Of a stretch of DNA of 64,000 bases, positions 46,544 to 55,268 are shown piece by piece. The notes under the pieces were generated by a model that made no database searches, was not told where the DNA came from, and saw only the letters and a list, made by a program, of their open reading frames with translations. Numbering within the stretch: position 1 is the stretch's first letter; each line of letters begins with the position of its first letter. The stretch is from CAYHHI01 sp964356335. GTDB taxonomy: Bacteria; Arandabacterota; Arandabacteria; Arandabacterales; Arandabacteraceae. The stretch lies in NCBI GenBank assembly GCA_964356335.1, contig CAYHHI010000016.1, forward strand, positions 1 to 64,000. The letters are read 5' to 3'. Made by a program: the position numbers and the translations under genes.

Positions 46544-47665
46544 ATGCAAAGTTCGCCCAACCGATTCTTGGCGGGCGCCACGTATGCGTCCTCAACGCTC
46601 GTGGTGGGTGTCGCCTGCGTGGCGCTCGCGTTGTCTCTCTCTTCGTGTAGCTCAATCCGTCCTGCTCACCGTGCAACGCCGCTTGTGGAGGAGAGTGCGC
46701 CCCCGCCACGCTACTCAATCGTATGTATAATCCACGGCGATGGTGGCTACCTCTACCATGATGCCCGTGGCAATGCGCACAGAGCAGATGAAGAAACTCT
46801 CGCGAGAGCCAAAACGGTCGCGGAGCGGAACAGGCAAGCAGAGGTGTTCATCTTTCATGAAAGACGCAGGAGGCACTTCTTGCTCTTTTTCCCTATCCGT
46901 GACGGAACATTTTATTACTACCGGCACGGCCGCCTCCTCGCCGAGGAATCGTACTGGCGCGATCAGGGACAATTGCGTTTCGATCCTGAAATGGAGATCT
47001 ATAACCGCTTCCGCGCGGAAGAACCACCTGAGATGGTGAGATTCTTCTTGTACTTCGGTCACGAAATCCCTGAATTCGGCGGGGCGGGCTACGATGCGTC
47101 GTACAAGGATCGGACGTTCACGGTGGATGACCTCGCCGACGCATTGAAATGCATCACACGTGATTCCACGAAGGTCGATCTCGTCGTACTTTCCACATGT
47201 TTCGGCGGCACACCTGGCACCATCGCCGCGCTTGCTCCGTACGCGCGATACGTCATCGCTTCTCCCGACAATCTTCACCTCTCATACTTCGATCTCCGCC
47301 CATTTGAACGATTGGATATCGGTTTGCGAGAAGGAGATGTGTCTATGTTTGCAAATACATTCGCTCACCACGCGTTCGACAGGCTGACAGAAGATATACA
47401 GACGGCCGTCACCGTCGTCGTGTACGATGTGGATCGCGTTCGGGGATTCTTGGACTCCGTCGACAGTACCTACGATCATGCTTTGACCACATTGAAGGGG
47501 AAGACGCCGGCAACCATTGAGCACTGCGATTGCGGCGAAGATCCTGCATACGCGCTGCCGGGGGTGAACGAGGGAATAGCGGTACTCTATCGCCCGCCGC
47601 GCTTCGGACCCTTAAAGCACAAAGAGAGCCATTCCGGATGGGAATGCTGGAGGCTTTTGAAGTAA
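46544..47665 (+). CDS. lipoprotein resembling clan CD (clostripain/caspase-fold) peptidases
   Basis: A 373-residue protein with a long N-terminal hydrophobic segment ending in a lipobox-like LSLSSC (Cys35). The rest shows a caspase-fold pattern: FFLYFGHEIPEFGG places His173 after a hydrophobic strand, and VDLVVLSTCFGGTPG places Cys219 after another, followed by YARYVIASPDN. This is the His-then-Cys order of C11/C13/C14 peptidases. An unusual Arg/His/Tyr-rich stretch (residues 105-135) precedes it. Similarity is by pattern only, and activity is unproven. It is the last gene of the plus-strand block and converges on cysS. Confidence 0.5.
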   Translation: MQSSPNRFLAGATYASSTLVVGVACVALALSLSSCSSIRPAHRATPLVEESAPPPRYSIVCIIHGDGGYLYHDARGNAHRADEETLARAKTVAERNRQAEVFIFHERRRRHFLLFFPIRDGTFYYYRHGRLLAEESYWRDQGQLRFDPEMEIYNRFRAEEPPEMVRFFLYFGHEIPEFGGAGYDASYKDRTFTVDDLADALKCITRDSTKVDLVVLSTCFGGTPGTIAALAPYARYVIASPDNLHLSYFDLRPFERLDIGLREGDVSMFANTFAHHAFDRLTEDIQTAVTVVVYDVDRVRGFLDSVDSTYDHALTTLKGKTPATIEHCDCGEDPAYALPGVNEGIAVLYRPPRFGPLKHKESHSGWECWRLLK

Positions 47666-47904
47666 TCCGGCGTTGTGCGAAATGCTCGCGCAGATACATA
47701 CGTCGTGGGTACCCTACAACAGGCCGGGTGGCCAAACCTGCCCGTGGGGTTTGCCTACAGAATTAATGCCAACTCGATGGTGGGGTAGTGCGGATTCAGG
47801 GCAGGGCAGCCACTAGACTTGCTACTTCCAGGCACTCCTCAAACCTCAAGAAGTTGCCAGAACCGTCCCGCCAGGCCTGCCGGATAGACCCCGTGCAAGC
47901 CGGC

Positions 47905-49347
47905 CTAGCTTCCCTTTCTGACGATGGTGCCTTCGGGGCGGTCTTCGAGGAAGTAGCTCTGAGCGGCGAGTTGAGTTCTTATGGCATCGGCTTGAGCCCA
48001 GTCTTTGGCGCCCCGTGCGCGCGTGCGCTCCTCGACAAGCTCTCGAACCTCCTGAGGGAGGTCCTCAAGCCGGATCACCTCGCCCCCGATGCTTCTCAAG
48101 ATTCCCAGAACGTTGCTTAGTTCTTTTACCTTGTCGAGCGCCTTGGCGAGAACGAGTTTCTTTGAATTGGTCTCCGGCGCTGCCAGGTACAGGTTGATAT
48201 CCTTTGCGATGTCAAAGATGTGTCCGATGGCACTCGCGGCATTGATGTCATCATCCATGATCTTGATGAAGAGCTCTCCCTTGGCCTCGATGCCCTTCCA
48301 GAATTCCAGGTCGGCACCCTCGAGCGCGCCGAGGGAGCCCTGGGGTGTCTGGTCACCGACGTAGGCTTCCACGGCCCGGAAGGTATTTCGCATCCTGCCA
48401 ACGGCCGCCCTTGCATCGGCAAGCCGCTCGCGGCTGAACTCCATCGGGTTCCTGTAGTGCGACGACAGCAGATAGAAGCGTATGACTTCCGGTTCGAACT
48501 CTTTGACGATGTCTTCAATGGCGAAGAAGTGGCCCGTGGACTTCGACATCTTCTCGCCAACCAGGTTCAAGAGCCCGTTGTGTGCCCAGAAACGCACGAA
48601 CCTCTGGCCCGTTGCCGGCTCCGATTGGGCGATTTCGTTCTCGTGATGCGGGAATATAAGATCTTCCCCACCGCCGTGAAGATCCAGGCTCGGCCCAAGG
48701 TATTTCATCGACATCGCCGAGCATTCGATTGCCCACCCAGGCCTGCCGCGCCCCCAGGGCGTCTCCCAGAAAGGCTCGCCCTCCTTGGCGGCCTTCCAGA
48801 GAGCAAAGTCCACAGGGCTCCGCTTATGTTCGCCGATCTCGATGCGCGCTCCGGCCCTCAGCTCGTCTATCTTCTTCTTGGAGAGCCGCCCGTATGCAGG
48901 AAACTTGGCGATCTCGTAATAGACATCGCCGCCAGCCTCGTAGGCAATCTCCTTGGCGACCAGCATGCCGATAAGATCGACAATCTCTTTGATATGTTCA
49001 GTGGCCTTGGGATGTATGGTCGCGCGCTTTATGTTGAGCATGTCGGCAAAAGTGAAGTAATCCTGCGTGTAGCGCTCCGCCACAACCCGGAAATCAACCC
49101 CCTCGGCGTTTGCGCGCGCGATTATCTTGTCATCAACATCGGTGAAGTTCTGCACGTAAGTGACTTCGTAACCCTTGTATTCCAGGTAGCGCCTTATGAC
49201 ATCCCCGCTGACGAAGGCCAGCATGTGGCCGACATGCGGCCTGTCCTGGACGGTCATGCCGCACATGTACATCCCAACCTTGCCCTCTTTGACAGGCACG
49301 AACTCCTTCTTCTTTGCATCAAACGTATCGTAGATTCTTAAGCCCAC
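47905..49347 (-). CDS. cysS: cysteinyl-tRNA synthetase
   Basis: A 480-residue class I synthetase charging tRNA-Cys. The HIGH-type motif is HVGHMLAF, zinc ligands lie in MYMCGMTVQ and WAIECSAMS, HHENEIAQSE is conserved, and the KMSKS loop is GEKMSKSTGHF. The start is GTG at 49347 with GGGAGG 6 nt upstream; the longer frame to 49401 overlaps the upstream gene. It is the last gene of the housekeeping array. Confidence 0.97.
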   Translation of the reverse strand: MGLRIYDTFDAKKKEFVPVKEGKVGMYMCGMTVQDRPHVGHMLAFVSGDVIRRYLEYKGYEVTYVQNFTDVDDKIIARANAEGVDFRVVAERYTQDYFTFADMLNIKRATIHPKATEHIKEIVDLIGMLVAKEIAYEAGGDVYYEIAKFPAYGRLSKKKIDELRAGARIEIGEHKRSPVDFALWKAAKEGEPFWETPWGRGRPGWAIECSAMSMKYLGPSLDLHGGGEDLIFPHHENEIAQSEPATGQRFVRFWAHNGLLNLVGEKMSKSTGHFFAIEDIVKEFEPEVIRFYLLSSHYRNPMEFSRERLADARAAVGRMRNTFRAVEAYVGDQTPQGSLGALEGADLEFWKGIEAKGELFIKIMDDDINAASAIGHIFDIAKDINLYLAAPETNSKKLVLAKALDKVKELSNVLGILRSIGGEVIRLEDLPQEVRELVEERTRARGAKDWAQADAIRTQLAAQSYFLEDRPEGTIVRKGS

Positions 49348-49363
49348 GCTTGTCCTCCCAAAT

Positions 49364-50185
49364 CTATCTTCCAAACTTCTTCTTGATCTCACCCATCTCA
49401 AGGGCTCGCCCTCGATCGATCTCTTCGCCGGCGCGCCCGTGTTTTCTCATGTAACTCCCGACAATAAGGCCGTCGCTCAGGCTCAGGAAATCCTCCGCAT
49501 TGGAAGGATCGGCTCCGCTTCCAACAAGAATCGGAACCGAGAGCCCTGCGCCTTTGAGGCTCGCTCTCACGATCTCGAGGTCGTCACCTGAAGGCGGCCT
49601 TCCCGTCCTTGGGCCTGTGACGATGACGCCATCGGCCCGGCCCCTCTCAACGACATCGAGCACGTCTTCTCTCAGTGTGGTCGGAGCAAGCGGCGAAGCA
49701 TGTTTGACCATGGTGTCTGCAAGTATCAGGGCGTTGGGGGCAGTCCTCTCGCGGAGCCTGAGGATGCTGCCCGGAGCCCCCTCGATCATGCCCTCACTGG
49801 TCACGAAGGCTCCGACAAGAACATTCACGCGCACGAACTGGCATCCACACACGCCCGCTATTGCGAGCGCCGCCTCGGCATCATTCCTCAAAACATTGAT
49901 CCCGACGGGCGCCTTCACCGCTTTCTTGATCTCACTGGCGATGATTCCCATCGCGGCGATGGTTTCAGGTCCGACCCTACCCACCAGGAAGGGAAGGTCG
50001 CCGTAGTTCTCCACTATCAGGCCATCAAATCCTGATTCGGTGATTAGCCGGGCGTCTTCGACAGCGCTTGCGACCACGCCAGAGAAATCACCGCAGTATC
50101 CGGGGCTTCCCGGTAGCGGCCGCAGGTGCACCACACCTATTAGTACTTTGCCTGGGCCGAAGATCTCCGTGAAACTATTCCTCAC
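49364..50185 (-). CDS. BtpA/SgcQ-family TIM-barrel protein
   Basis: A protein of about 273 residues. It carries VLIGVVHLRPLPGSPGYCGD at the start, DGLIVENYGDLPF, and the late phosphate-binding-type motif VPILVGSGADPSN, all characteristic of the BtpA family (PF03437). Family members are linked to photosystem I stability in cyanobacteria, but in other bacteria the role is unknown. The GTG at 50185 has AGGGGG nearby; a TTG at 50203 is the alternative. Confidence 0.88.
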   Translation of the reverse strand: MRNSFTEIFGPGKVLIGVVHLRPLPGSPGYCGDFSGVVASAVEDARLITESGFDGLIVENYGDLPFLVGRVGPETIAAMGIIASEIKKAVKAPVGINVLRNDAEAALAIAGVCGCQFVRVNVLVGAFVTSEGMIEGAPGSILRLRERTAPNALILADTMVKHASPLAPTTLREDVLDVVERGRADGVIVTGPRTGRPPSGDDLEIVRASLKGAGLSVPILVGSGADPSNAEDFLSLSDGLIVGSYMRKHGRAGEEIDRGRALEMGEIKKKFGR

Positions 50186-50356
50186 GCTCCCCCTCTTTCC
50201 CAATATATGCCAACTTCAACCGACATCCCTCCACGCCCTCACCCCCACGGCAGTCCATAGAGGCGCCGATCGGGCGGCTCCGGGTCTCCGCAGGTAGAGC
50301 AAAGGCTCCCGGATCGCTTCCGCCAATCGCCGCAGCGATCGCCATGCCCGTGCCGG

Positions 50357-51421
50357 CTACAGGGACGCCACCTTCCTGGCATCGAGCACCTTCACCATCT
50401 CAGTAATGAGCTTCACGGCATTGTCGTAATCATCGCGGTGTATCATCCCGATGTGGCTGTGGATGTACCTGGTTGCAACACCGATGACAAGTGACGGCAC
50501 GCCGACCCTGTTCATATGAATCTTGCCCGTATCGGTACCGCCCTTGTCCACCGTTGCGAGATGATAAGGGATCCTGTTCTTGGCCGCTACATCTATCGCC
50601 AGATCCAAGAGGTTCCTGTTGGGGATCATGCTCCTGTCATATACAAGGATCGCAGGCCCATTTCCCAGGGCATCGGATTCGTCGGTTCCAAAGCCGGGCG
50701 TATCGTGCGCAATCGATACATCGAGCGCAAAGGCAACATCGGGATCGACAACCACAGCACTGGTGGTCGCTCCCCTAAGGCCGACCTCCTCCTGCACGGT
50801 TCCCACGGCATACACGGCATTGGGGTGCTTCTGTTTTGCAAGCCGCCTCAGGACATCTATCATCAGAGCACACCCGATCCTGTCATCCCAGGCCTTGGCA
50901 AGATAGGTCTTGGGGTTTCCCATCATCTGGAAAGGGCTCCAGGGGACGATGGGGTCCCCTATTCTGACGCCCAGGTTCTTCTCGACATCGAAGCCGCGAG
51001 TGGCTCCGATATCGATATGCATGTCCTTTATCTCGACAGCTTTCTTACGTTCCTCGTCTTCAAGCTCGTGCGGAGGCTTTGAGCCCACCACTCCTACCAC
51101 ATCGCCCTTGCGCGTCTTAACGACCACCCGCTGCCCCAGGATCACCTGGCTGAACCAGCCGCCCACCGGGATGAACTTGATGAAACCTTCCTTCGTGACC
51201 TGCTTCACAAGAAATCCGACTTCATCCATGTGCGCGGCGAGCATTATCTTGGGTACCTTCGACGTGCCGTCTTTCCTGCATATGATGCTCCCCAGCCTGT
51301 CATGGGATATCTTCGAAATCGGCTTCAAGTGCTTTTCGATCGCCTTGGCGACGTCCTTCTCAAAACCGGCCAGGCCTGTGATCTCCGTCAGCTCCTTGAG
51401 TAAAACCTCGGTTGAATCCAT
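50357..51421 (-). CDS. M42-family aminopeptidase
   Basis: A 354-residue dinuclear-metal aminopeptidase of the M42 family (tetrahedral TET-type enzymes, also annotated FrvX/endoglucanase). Metal and catalytic residues are visible: His in LAAHMDEVGF, Asp in KAWDDRIGC, Glu-Glu in TVQEEVGLRGA, Asp in FALDVSIAHD and His in HSHIGMIHRDD. It probably trims peptides in the cytosol. It lies between ddl and the btpA-like gene. Confidence 0.93.
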   Translation of the reverse strand: MDSTEVLLKELTEITGLAGFEKDVAKAIEKHLKPISKISHDRLGSIICRKDGTSKVPKIMLAAHMDEVGFLVKQVTKEGFIKFIPVGGWFSQVILGQRVVVKTRKGDVVGVVGSKPPHELEDEERKKAVEIKDMHIDIGATRGFDVEKNLGVRIGDPIVPWSPFQMMGNPKTYLAKAWDDRIGCALMIDVLRRLAKQKHPNAVYAVGTVQEEVGLRGATTSAVVVDPDVAFALDVSIAHDTPGFGTDESDALGNGPAILVYDRSMIPNRNLLDLAIDVAAKNRIPYHLATVDKGGTDTGKIHMNRVGVPSLVIGVATRYIHSHIGMIHRDDYDNAVKLITEMVKVLDARKVASL

Positions 51422-51445
51422 CGTTCCGACCTCCGATTCTCGGAT

Positions 51446-52408
51446 TTACCGTTCTTTTCTCGGGGTTACCGTTTTGCGTCGCTTCAGTCCGGATGACGTG
51501 ATGCGGTCCACAAGTGCTTCGAAAGAGACTCCCCTGGCTTTAGCAGCCATGGGCACCAGACTTGTCTCGGTCATGCCAGGAATGGTGTTTACCTCGAGGA
51601 AGTACCCCTCGCCATCCTTCCCTAGCCTCAGATCGACTCTCGCGAAGCCCTCACAGCCGCAAGCCCGATAGGCCCTGAGGGCATCCTCCTCGATTCGAGC
51701 AGCGAGTCGCTTCTCAATCTCGGCAGGGCATTCATAATCCGTCATTCCCTTTGTGTACTTGCGCTCGTAATCGTAGAAACCCTGCTTGGGTTTTATCTCA
51801 ACGATAGGAAACACTTCATCCCCCACGATCGCCACGCTTAGTTCCCTTCCATCTATGAATTTTTCGAATATTAAACCGGCCGAGTATTCCAGGGCAAGAC
51901 CTACCGCAGGCTCGATGCCGCCCTCGCGCTCGACAATGGAGATGCCGATGGTTGAGCCCTGATCAACGGGCTTGATGACCACCGGGAGGCCGAGCTTCTT
52001 CAATGCCGGGTTCGTTCGCCACGCGTGCGCCTCTTCCTTTCGCAGGTGCACCCAGGCGGGGGTAAGGATACCATGATACTGAAACACCATCTTGGTGATC
52101 GCCTTGTCCATGCAAACGGCACTTGCGCCGACGCCGGAGCCCGTGTAGGCTTTGCCGGCAAGCTCCAGCAGGGCCTGGATTCTGCCGTCCTCACCTTCCC
52201 CACCATGCAGGGCGATAAAGACCACATCCGCCTCCCTGAGACCCGATGAATCGAGGTAATGGCGCACGTCCCGTCCTTGGTCCGGATTGAAGTCATAGGT
52301 TGTTACCGTGTGCCCCGCACGTTCAAGGCCCTGCGCAATCTGCGGGCCGCTGGCGAGGGATACTTCTCGCTCCGTTGAAGTTCCTCCCATGAGAACCTGT
52401 ACGACCAC
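51446..52408 (-). CDS. ddl: D-alanine--D-alanine ligase
   Basis: A 320-residue ATP-grasp enzyme making D-Ala-D-Ala for peptidoglycan. Motifs are VLMGGTSTEREVSL, FIALHGGEGEDGRIQ, VIKPVDQGSTIGISIV and EVNTIPGMTETSLVP. The chosen GTG at 52408 follows the gltX stop by 1 bp and has GGAGG 5 nt upstream; the longer frame would overlap gltX by 80 bp. No mur genes are nearby. Confidence 0.95.
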   Translation of the reverse strand: MVVQVLMGGTSTEREVSLASGPQIAQGLERAGHTVTTYDFNPDQGRDVRHYLDSSGLREADVVFIALHGGEGEDGRIQALLELAGKAYTGSGVGASAVCMDKAITKMVFQYHGILTPAWVHLRKEEAHAWRTNPALKKLGLPVVIKPVDQGSTIGISIVEREGGIEPAVGLALEYSAGLIFEKFIDGRELSVAIVGDEVFPIVEIKPKQGFYDYERKYTKGMTDYECPAEIEKRLAARIEEDALRAYRACGCEGFARVDLRLGKDGEGYFLEVNTIPGMTETSLVPMAAKARGVSFEALVDRITSSGLKRRKTVTPRKER

Positions 52409-52409
52409 G

Positions 52410-53864
52410 TTAACCTCCAGTCTCTCCAGTCTCAAGCGCCCGCCCGAGAAGCCGCGCCGCCCTTTCTCTGCCGAGTACCTCGACCACAACTGGGATTTCG
52501 GGTCCCTTGACAGCGCCCGTGAGAGCGATCCTCAAGGGCATAAAAAATTCACCCTTCTTGAGTCCTGTCTCCTTAACAAGCCGGGCCAGGAGCTCACTGA
52601 CACTCGCCCTATCAACATGTGGAAGATCTGTGAGTGCCTCGAGGAATGCCGATATAGCCTTGGGCGCATTGGGCGACCTGAGTCTTTCCTTCAGTTCAAC
52701 CGGGATGGCCCCGTCGGCTCTCAGGAACATCAGGACATCATCTGCAAGATCAGAGAATCTCTTGCCTGTATCCCTCAAGGCATGCGCCGCCCGTGCCACA
52801 AGGTCGGCCTCGGGCGCATCGTGCCCCCTGGCTTTGAGGAAGGGGGTGATCCCCTCCACAAGCGCATCGATTGCCATAGTTCTTATATGCTGTGAGGTTA
52901 TCCAATCCAGCTTGGCCGAGTCAAAAACCGACGGACTCCTCGAGATTCGCTCGAGCGAGAATCTCTCAATCGTCTCCTCACGCGTCATTATCTCCTTGTC
53001 ATCCCCGGCCGACCAGCCGAGCAGAGCAAGATGATTGACGATCGCCTGGGCCGGGTAACCGAGATTTCTCATCTCCCCGACTGAGGTCGCACCATGCCGC
53101 TTGGAGAGCTTGGTCCGGTCAGGTGCCAACACCAAAGGAAGATGGGCAAATGTGGGCGGCCTGATTCCAAGATGTTCATAAACCAGGTACTGCCGCAGCG
53201 TATTTGAAAGATGCTCTTCACCTCGTATCACATGGCTTATCTCCATTTTCCAATCATCGACCACACAAGCGAAGTTATAAGTCGGCATGCCGTCCGACCG
53301 GAGCACGATGAAATCTCCCACCATGGCGCTCTTGAACCTGACCTCACCCCTTACCACATCATGAAACACGACCTCGTCGTATTCGACGCCGAACCTTATG
53401 GAAGGCTGTCGGCCTTCGGCCTCGAAAGCCGCAATTTCACGCTCGCTGAGATGCCGGCACCGTCCATCATAGTGAGGCGGCCCGCCGGCCTCGAGAGCTG
53501 CTTTGCGACGCGCCGCGAGCTCCTCGTCGGTGCAGTAACACTTATAGGCCTTGCCTTCGCGCATTATTGAATGCGCAACATCCCTGTAAGCGTCAAGGCG
53601 TTCCGACTGTCTGTAGGGTCCGTGTGGGCCGCCGATGTCGGGGCCCTCATCCCAGTCAAGTCCAAGCCATCGTAAGTCCTCGATCAAATCCCTTTCGGCC
53701 TCAGGGTAGGATCGTGCTACGTCGGTGTCTTCAAAGCGGAGGATGAAAGTGCCGCCCATGCGGCGCGCGAAGAGCCAGTTGAAGAGCGCCGTTCGCGCAC
53801 CGCCGACGTGGAGAAAACCGGTAGGACTCGGGGCGAACCTGACTCTCACTCGGCCTGTATCCAT
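52410..53864 (-). CDS. gltX: glutamyl-tRNA synthetase
   Basis: A 484-residue class Ib synthetase. HIGH-type motif RFAPSPTGFLHVGGARTALFN (in two parts), WLGLDWDEGP, and the KMSKS-type loop TKLSKRHGATSV. The length is bacterial standard; whether it also charges tRNA-Gln cannot be told, and no gatCAB or glnS is present. The order ispD-ispF-gltX recurs in several bacterial lineages. Confidence 0.97.
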   Translation of the reverse strand: MDTGRVRVRFAPSPTGFLHVGGARTALFNWLFARRMGGTFILRFEDTDVARSYPEAERDLIEDLRWLGLDWDEGPDIGGPHGPYRQSERLDAYRDVAHSIMREGKAYKCYCTDEELAARRKAALEAGGPPHYDGRCRHLSEREIAAFEAEGRQPSIRFGVEYDEVVFHDVVRGEVRFKSAMVGDFIVLRSDGMPTYNFACVVDDWKMEISHVIRGEEHLSNTLRQYLVYEHLGIRPPTFAHLPLVLAPDRTKLSKRHGATSVGEMRNLGYPAQAIVNHLALLGWSAGDDKEIMTREETIERFSLERISRSPSVFDSAKLDWITSQHIRTMAIDALVEGITPFLKARGHDAPEADLVARAAHALRDTGKRFSDLADDVLMFLRADGAIPVELKERLRSPNAPKAISAFLEALTDLPHVDRASVSELLARLVKETGLKKGEFFMPLRIALTGAVKGPEIPVVVEVLGRERAARLLGRALETGETGG

Positions 53865-53880
53865 CAGAGGTCTTCCGACA

Positions 53881-54351
53881 TCAGCGGTCTACCAGAGCAA
53901 TCGCATATGCCTCAATCGCGAGTCCCTCACCCACGGGACCCATGCCCTCGGCGGTCTTTGCCTTTATGGATATTTGCTCCACCGGGACCTTCAGGGTCTC
54001 TGCAATCCGGGCTCGCATGGCATCGATGTATGGCGCCATCCTGGGCCGCTCGGCGACAATGGTTGAATCAAGATGCTCAATCCTTCCCAGCTTGGAGATC
54101 TTCTCCTCGATGCGTGCCAGGAGCGCCAGGCTTGAGATCCCCTTGTATTGAGGATCACTGTCGGGGAAATGGTTACCGATATCCCCAAGCGTGAATGCCC
54201 CAAGAAGCGCATCTATCACGGCATGGATCAGGACATCGGCGTCAGAATGACCCCACAGCCCCTTGAAGAACGGAATCTCGATGCCGCCGATTATGAGCGT
54301 CCTGCCGGGGCCGAGCTTATGGATGTCGTATCCCATCCCGATTTTGAGCAA
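53881..54351 (-). CDS. ispF: 2-C-methyl-D-erythritol 2,4-cyclodiphosphate synthase
   Basis: A 156-residue trimeric MEP-pathway enzyme. It has GMGYDIHKL (zinc Asp and His), FKGLWGHSDADVLIHAVIDA, and AEGMGPVGEG near the end. The most likely start is TTG at 54351, preceded by AAGGAG at 7 nt, giving LKIGMGYDIH and the usual length; a GTG at 54420 would add a low-complexity leader. It overlaps the ispD 3' end by about 35 bp and follows it in the pathway. Confidence 0.94.
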   Translation of the reverse strand: MLKIGMGYDIHKLGPGRTLIIGGIEIPFFKGLWGHSDADVLIHAVIDALLGAFTLGDIGNHFPDSDPQYKGISSLALLARIEEKISKLGRIEHLDSTIVAERPRMAPYIDAMRARIAETLKVPVEQISIKAKTAEGMGPVGEGLAIEAYAIALVDR

Positions 54352-55204
54352 CCCTCGTCTCCTTGGCATGTTCCCTGGGCTGTCTCCCCCTCCCGTGCTC
54401 GCGTTCCCGCCCAGGGCCACCGCTCATCTTATGCGAGGGCGGTCTCCTTCGCGACCTGCGTCCCCTGTGCCTGGGGTGCCGGTCCACGGGACTCCGCTCG
54501 ATGGCGGAATCGATCTTCGCTCTTACTTCCTGCCCGAGGAAGTATTCAAACATGGGAAGATCCTCCGGCGAGGTCATTTTGAGATTGGAGTAGCTGCCGA
54601 CCGCCACGGCAACTTTGGTCCCAATCCTCTCTACGAGCGAAGCGTCATCAGTTCCTTCACCCTTTTCTGCAGCAGCCTTGGTGTGCGCATTCATTATGGT
54701 GTCGTAGCGGAAGCACTGCGGGGTCTGGGCAAGCCACAGAAGCCTCCGATCAAGTGTACCGACGATCTCGCCGCTCTCCACGCGCTTCACGGTGTCCTTG
54801 GCGGGCACCGCCGTGATCGCGGCCCCGGTCTTCTGGGATGCATCGAGCACTCGCCTTATCAGGGTGTCCGACACAAGAGGCCTCACCGCATCGTGGATCA
54901 CGACTTGCTGCATGCCCGGCTTCAGCGCCTTGAGGCCGTTGAAGACCGATTCCTGCCGCGTCGCACCCCCGTAAACCACCGCATGCACCTTCTTCATGCC
55001 ATACGCACTTACAACATCCTCTTTGACCAGGTCGATTGAATCCATCGGAACCACGATCACGATGTGATCAATCAGCGCTGACCTCTCAAAAACGTCCAAC
55101 GTGTACGCGATCAGGGGCTTGCCTGCGATCTTGACGAATTGCTTCCTGCCAGACGCGCCCATCCGCTTCCCCTCTCCTGCACCTACAATCACTGCTCCCA
55201 CCAT
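54317..55204 (-). CDS. ispD: 2-C-methyl-D-erythritol 4-phosphate cytidylyltransferase
   Basis: A MEP-pathway enzyme with the nucleotide-binding start VGAGEGKRMGASGRKQF, VIHDAVRPLVSDTLI and LAQTPQCFRYD. The catalytic core ends near residue 235, normal for IspD. A ~60-residue Arg/Pro/His-rich tail follows, translated from GC-rich sequence that also leads into ispF in another frame. The tail may be a real extension, or a sign that the true stop was lost by a frameshift. The ispDF pair here is overlapping, not fused. Confidence 0.92.
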   Translation of the reverse strand: MVGAVIVGAGEGKRMGASGRKQFVKIAGKPLIAYTLDVFERSALIDHIVIVVPMDSIDLVKEDVVSAYGMKKVHAVVYGGATRQESVFNGLKALKPGMQQVVIHDAVRPLVSDTLIRRVLDASQKTGAAITAVPAKDTVKRVESGEIVGTLDRRLLWLAQTPQCFRYDTIMNAHTKAAAEKGEGTDDASLVERIGTKVAVAVGSYSNLKMTSPEDLPMFEYFLGQEVRAKIDSAIERSPVDRHPRHRGRRSRRRPPSHKMSGGPGREREHGRGRQPREHAKETRVAQNRDGIRHP

Positions 55205-55268
55205 GATGTTCTCTCCATATAGAATTCGTGAAGATTAAGGTTCCGCTCGCCGCTCCCTTGGGCGGCTC

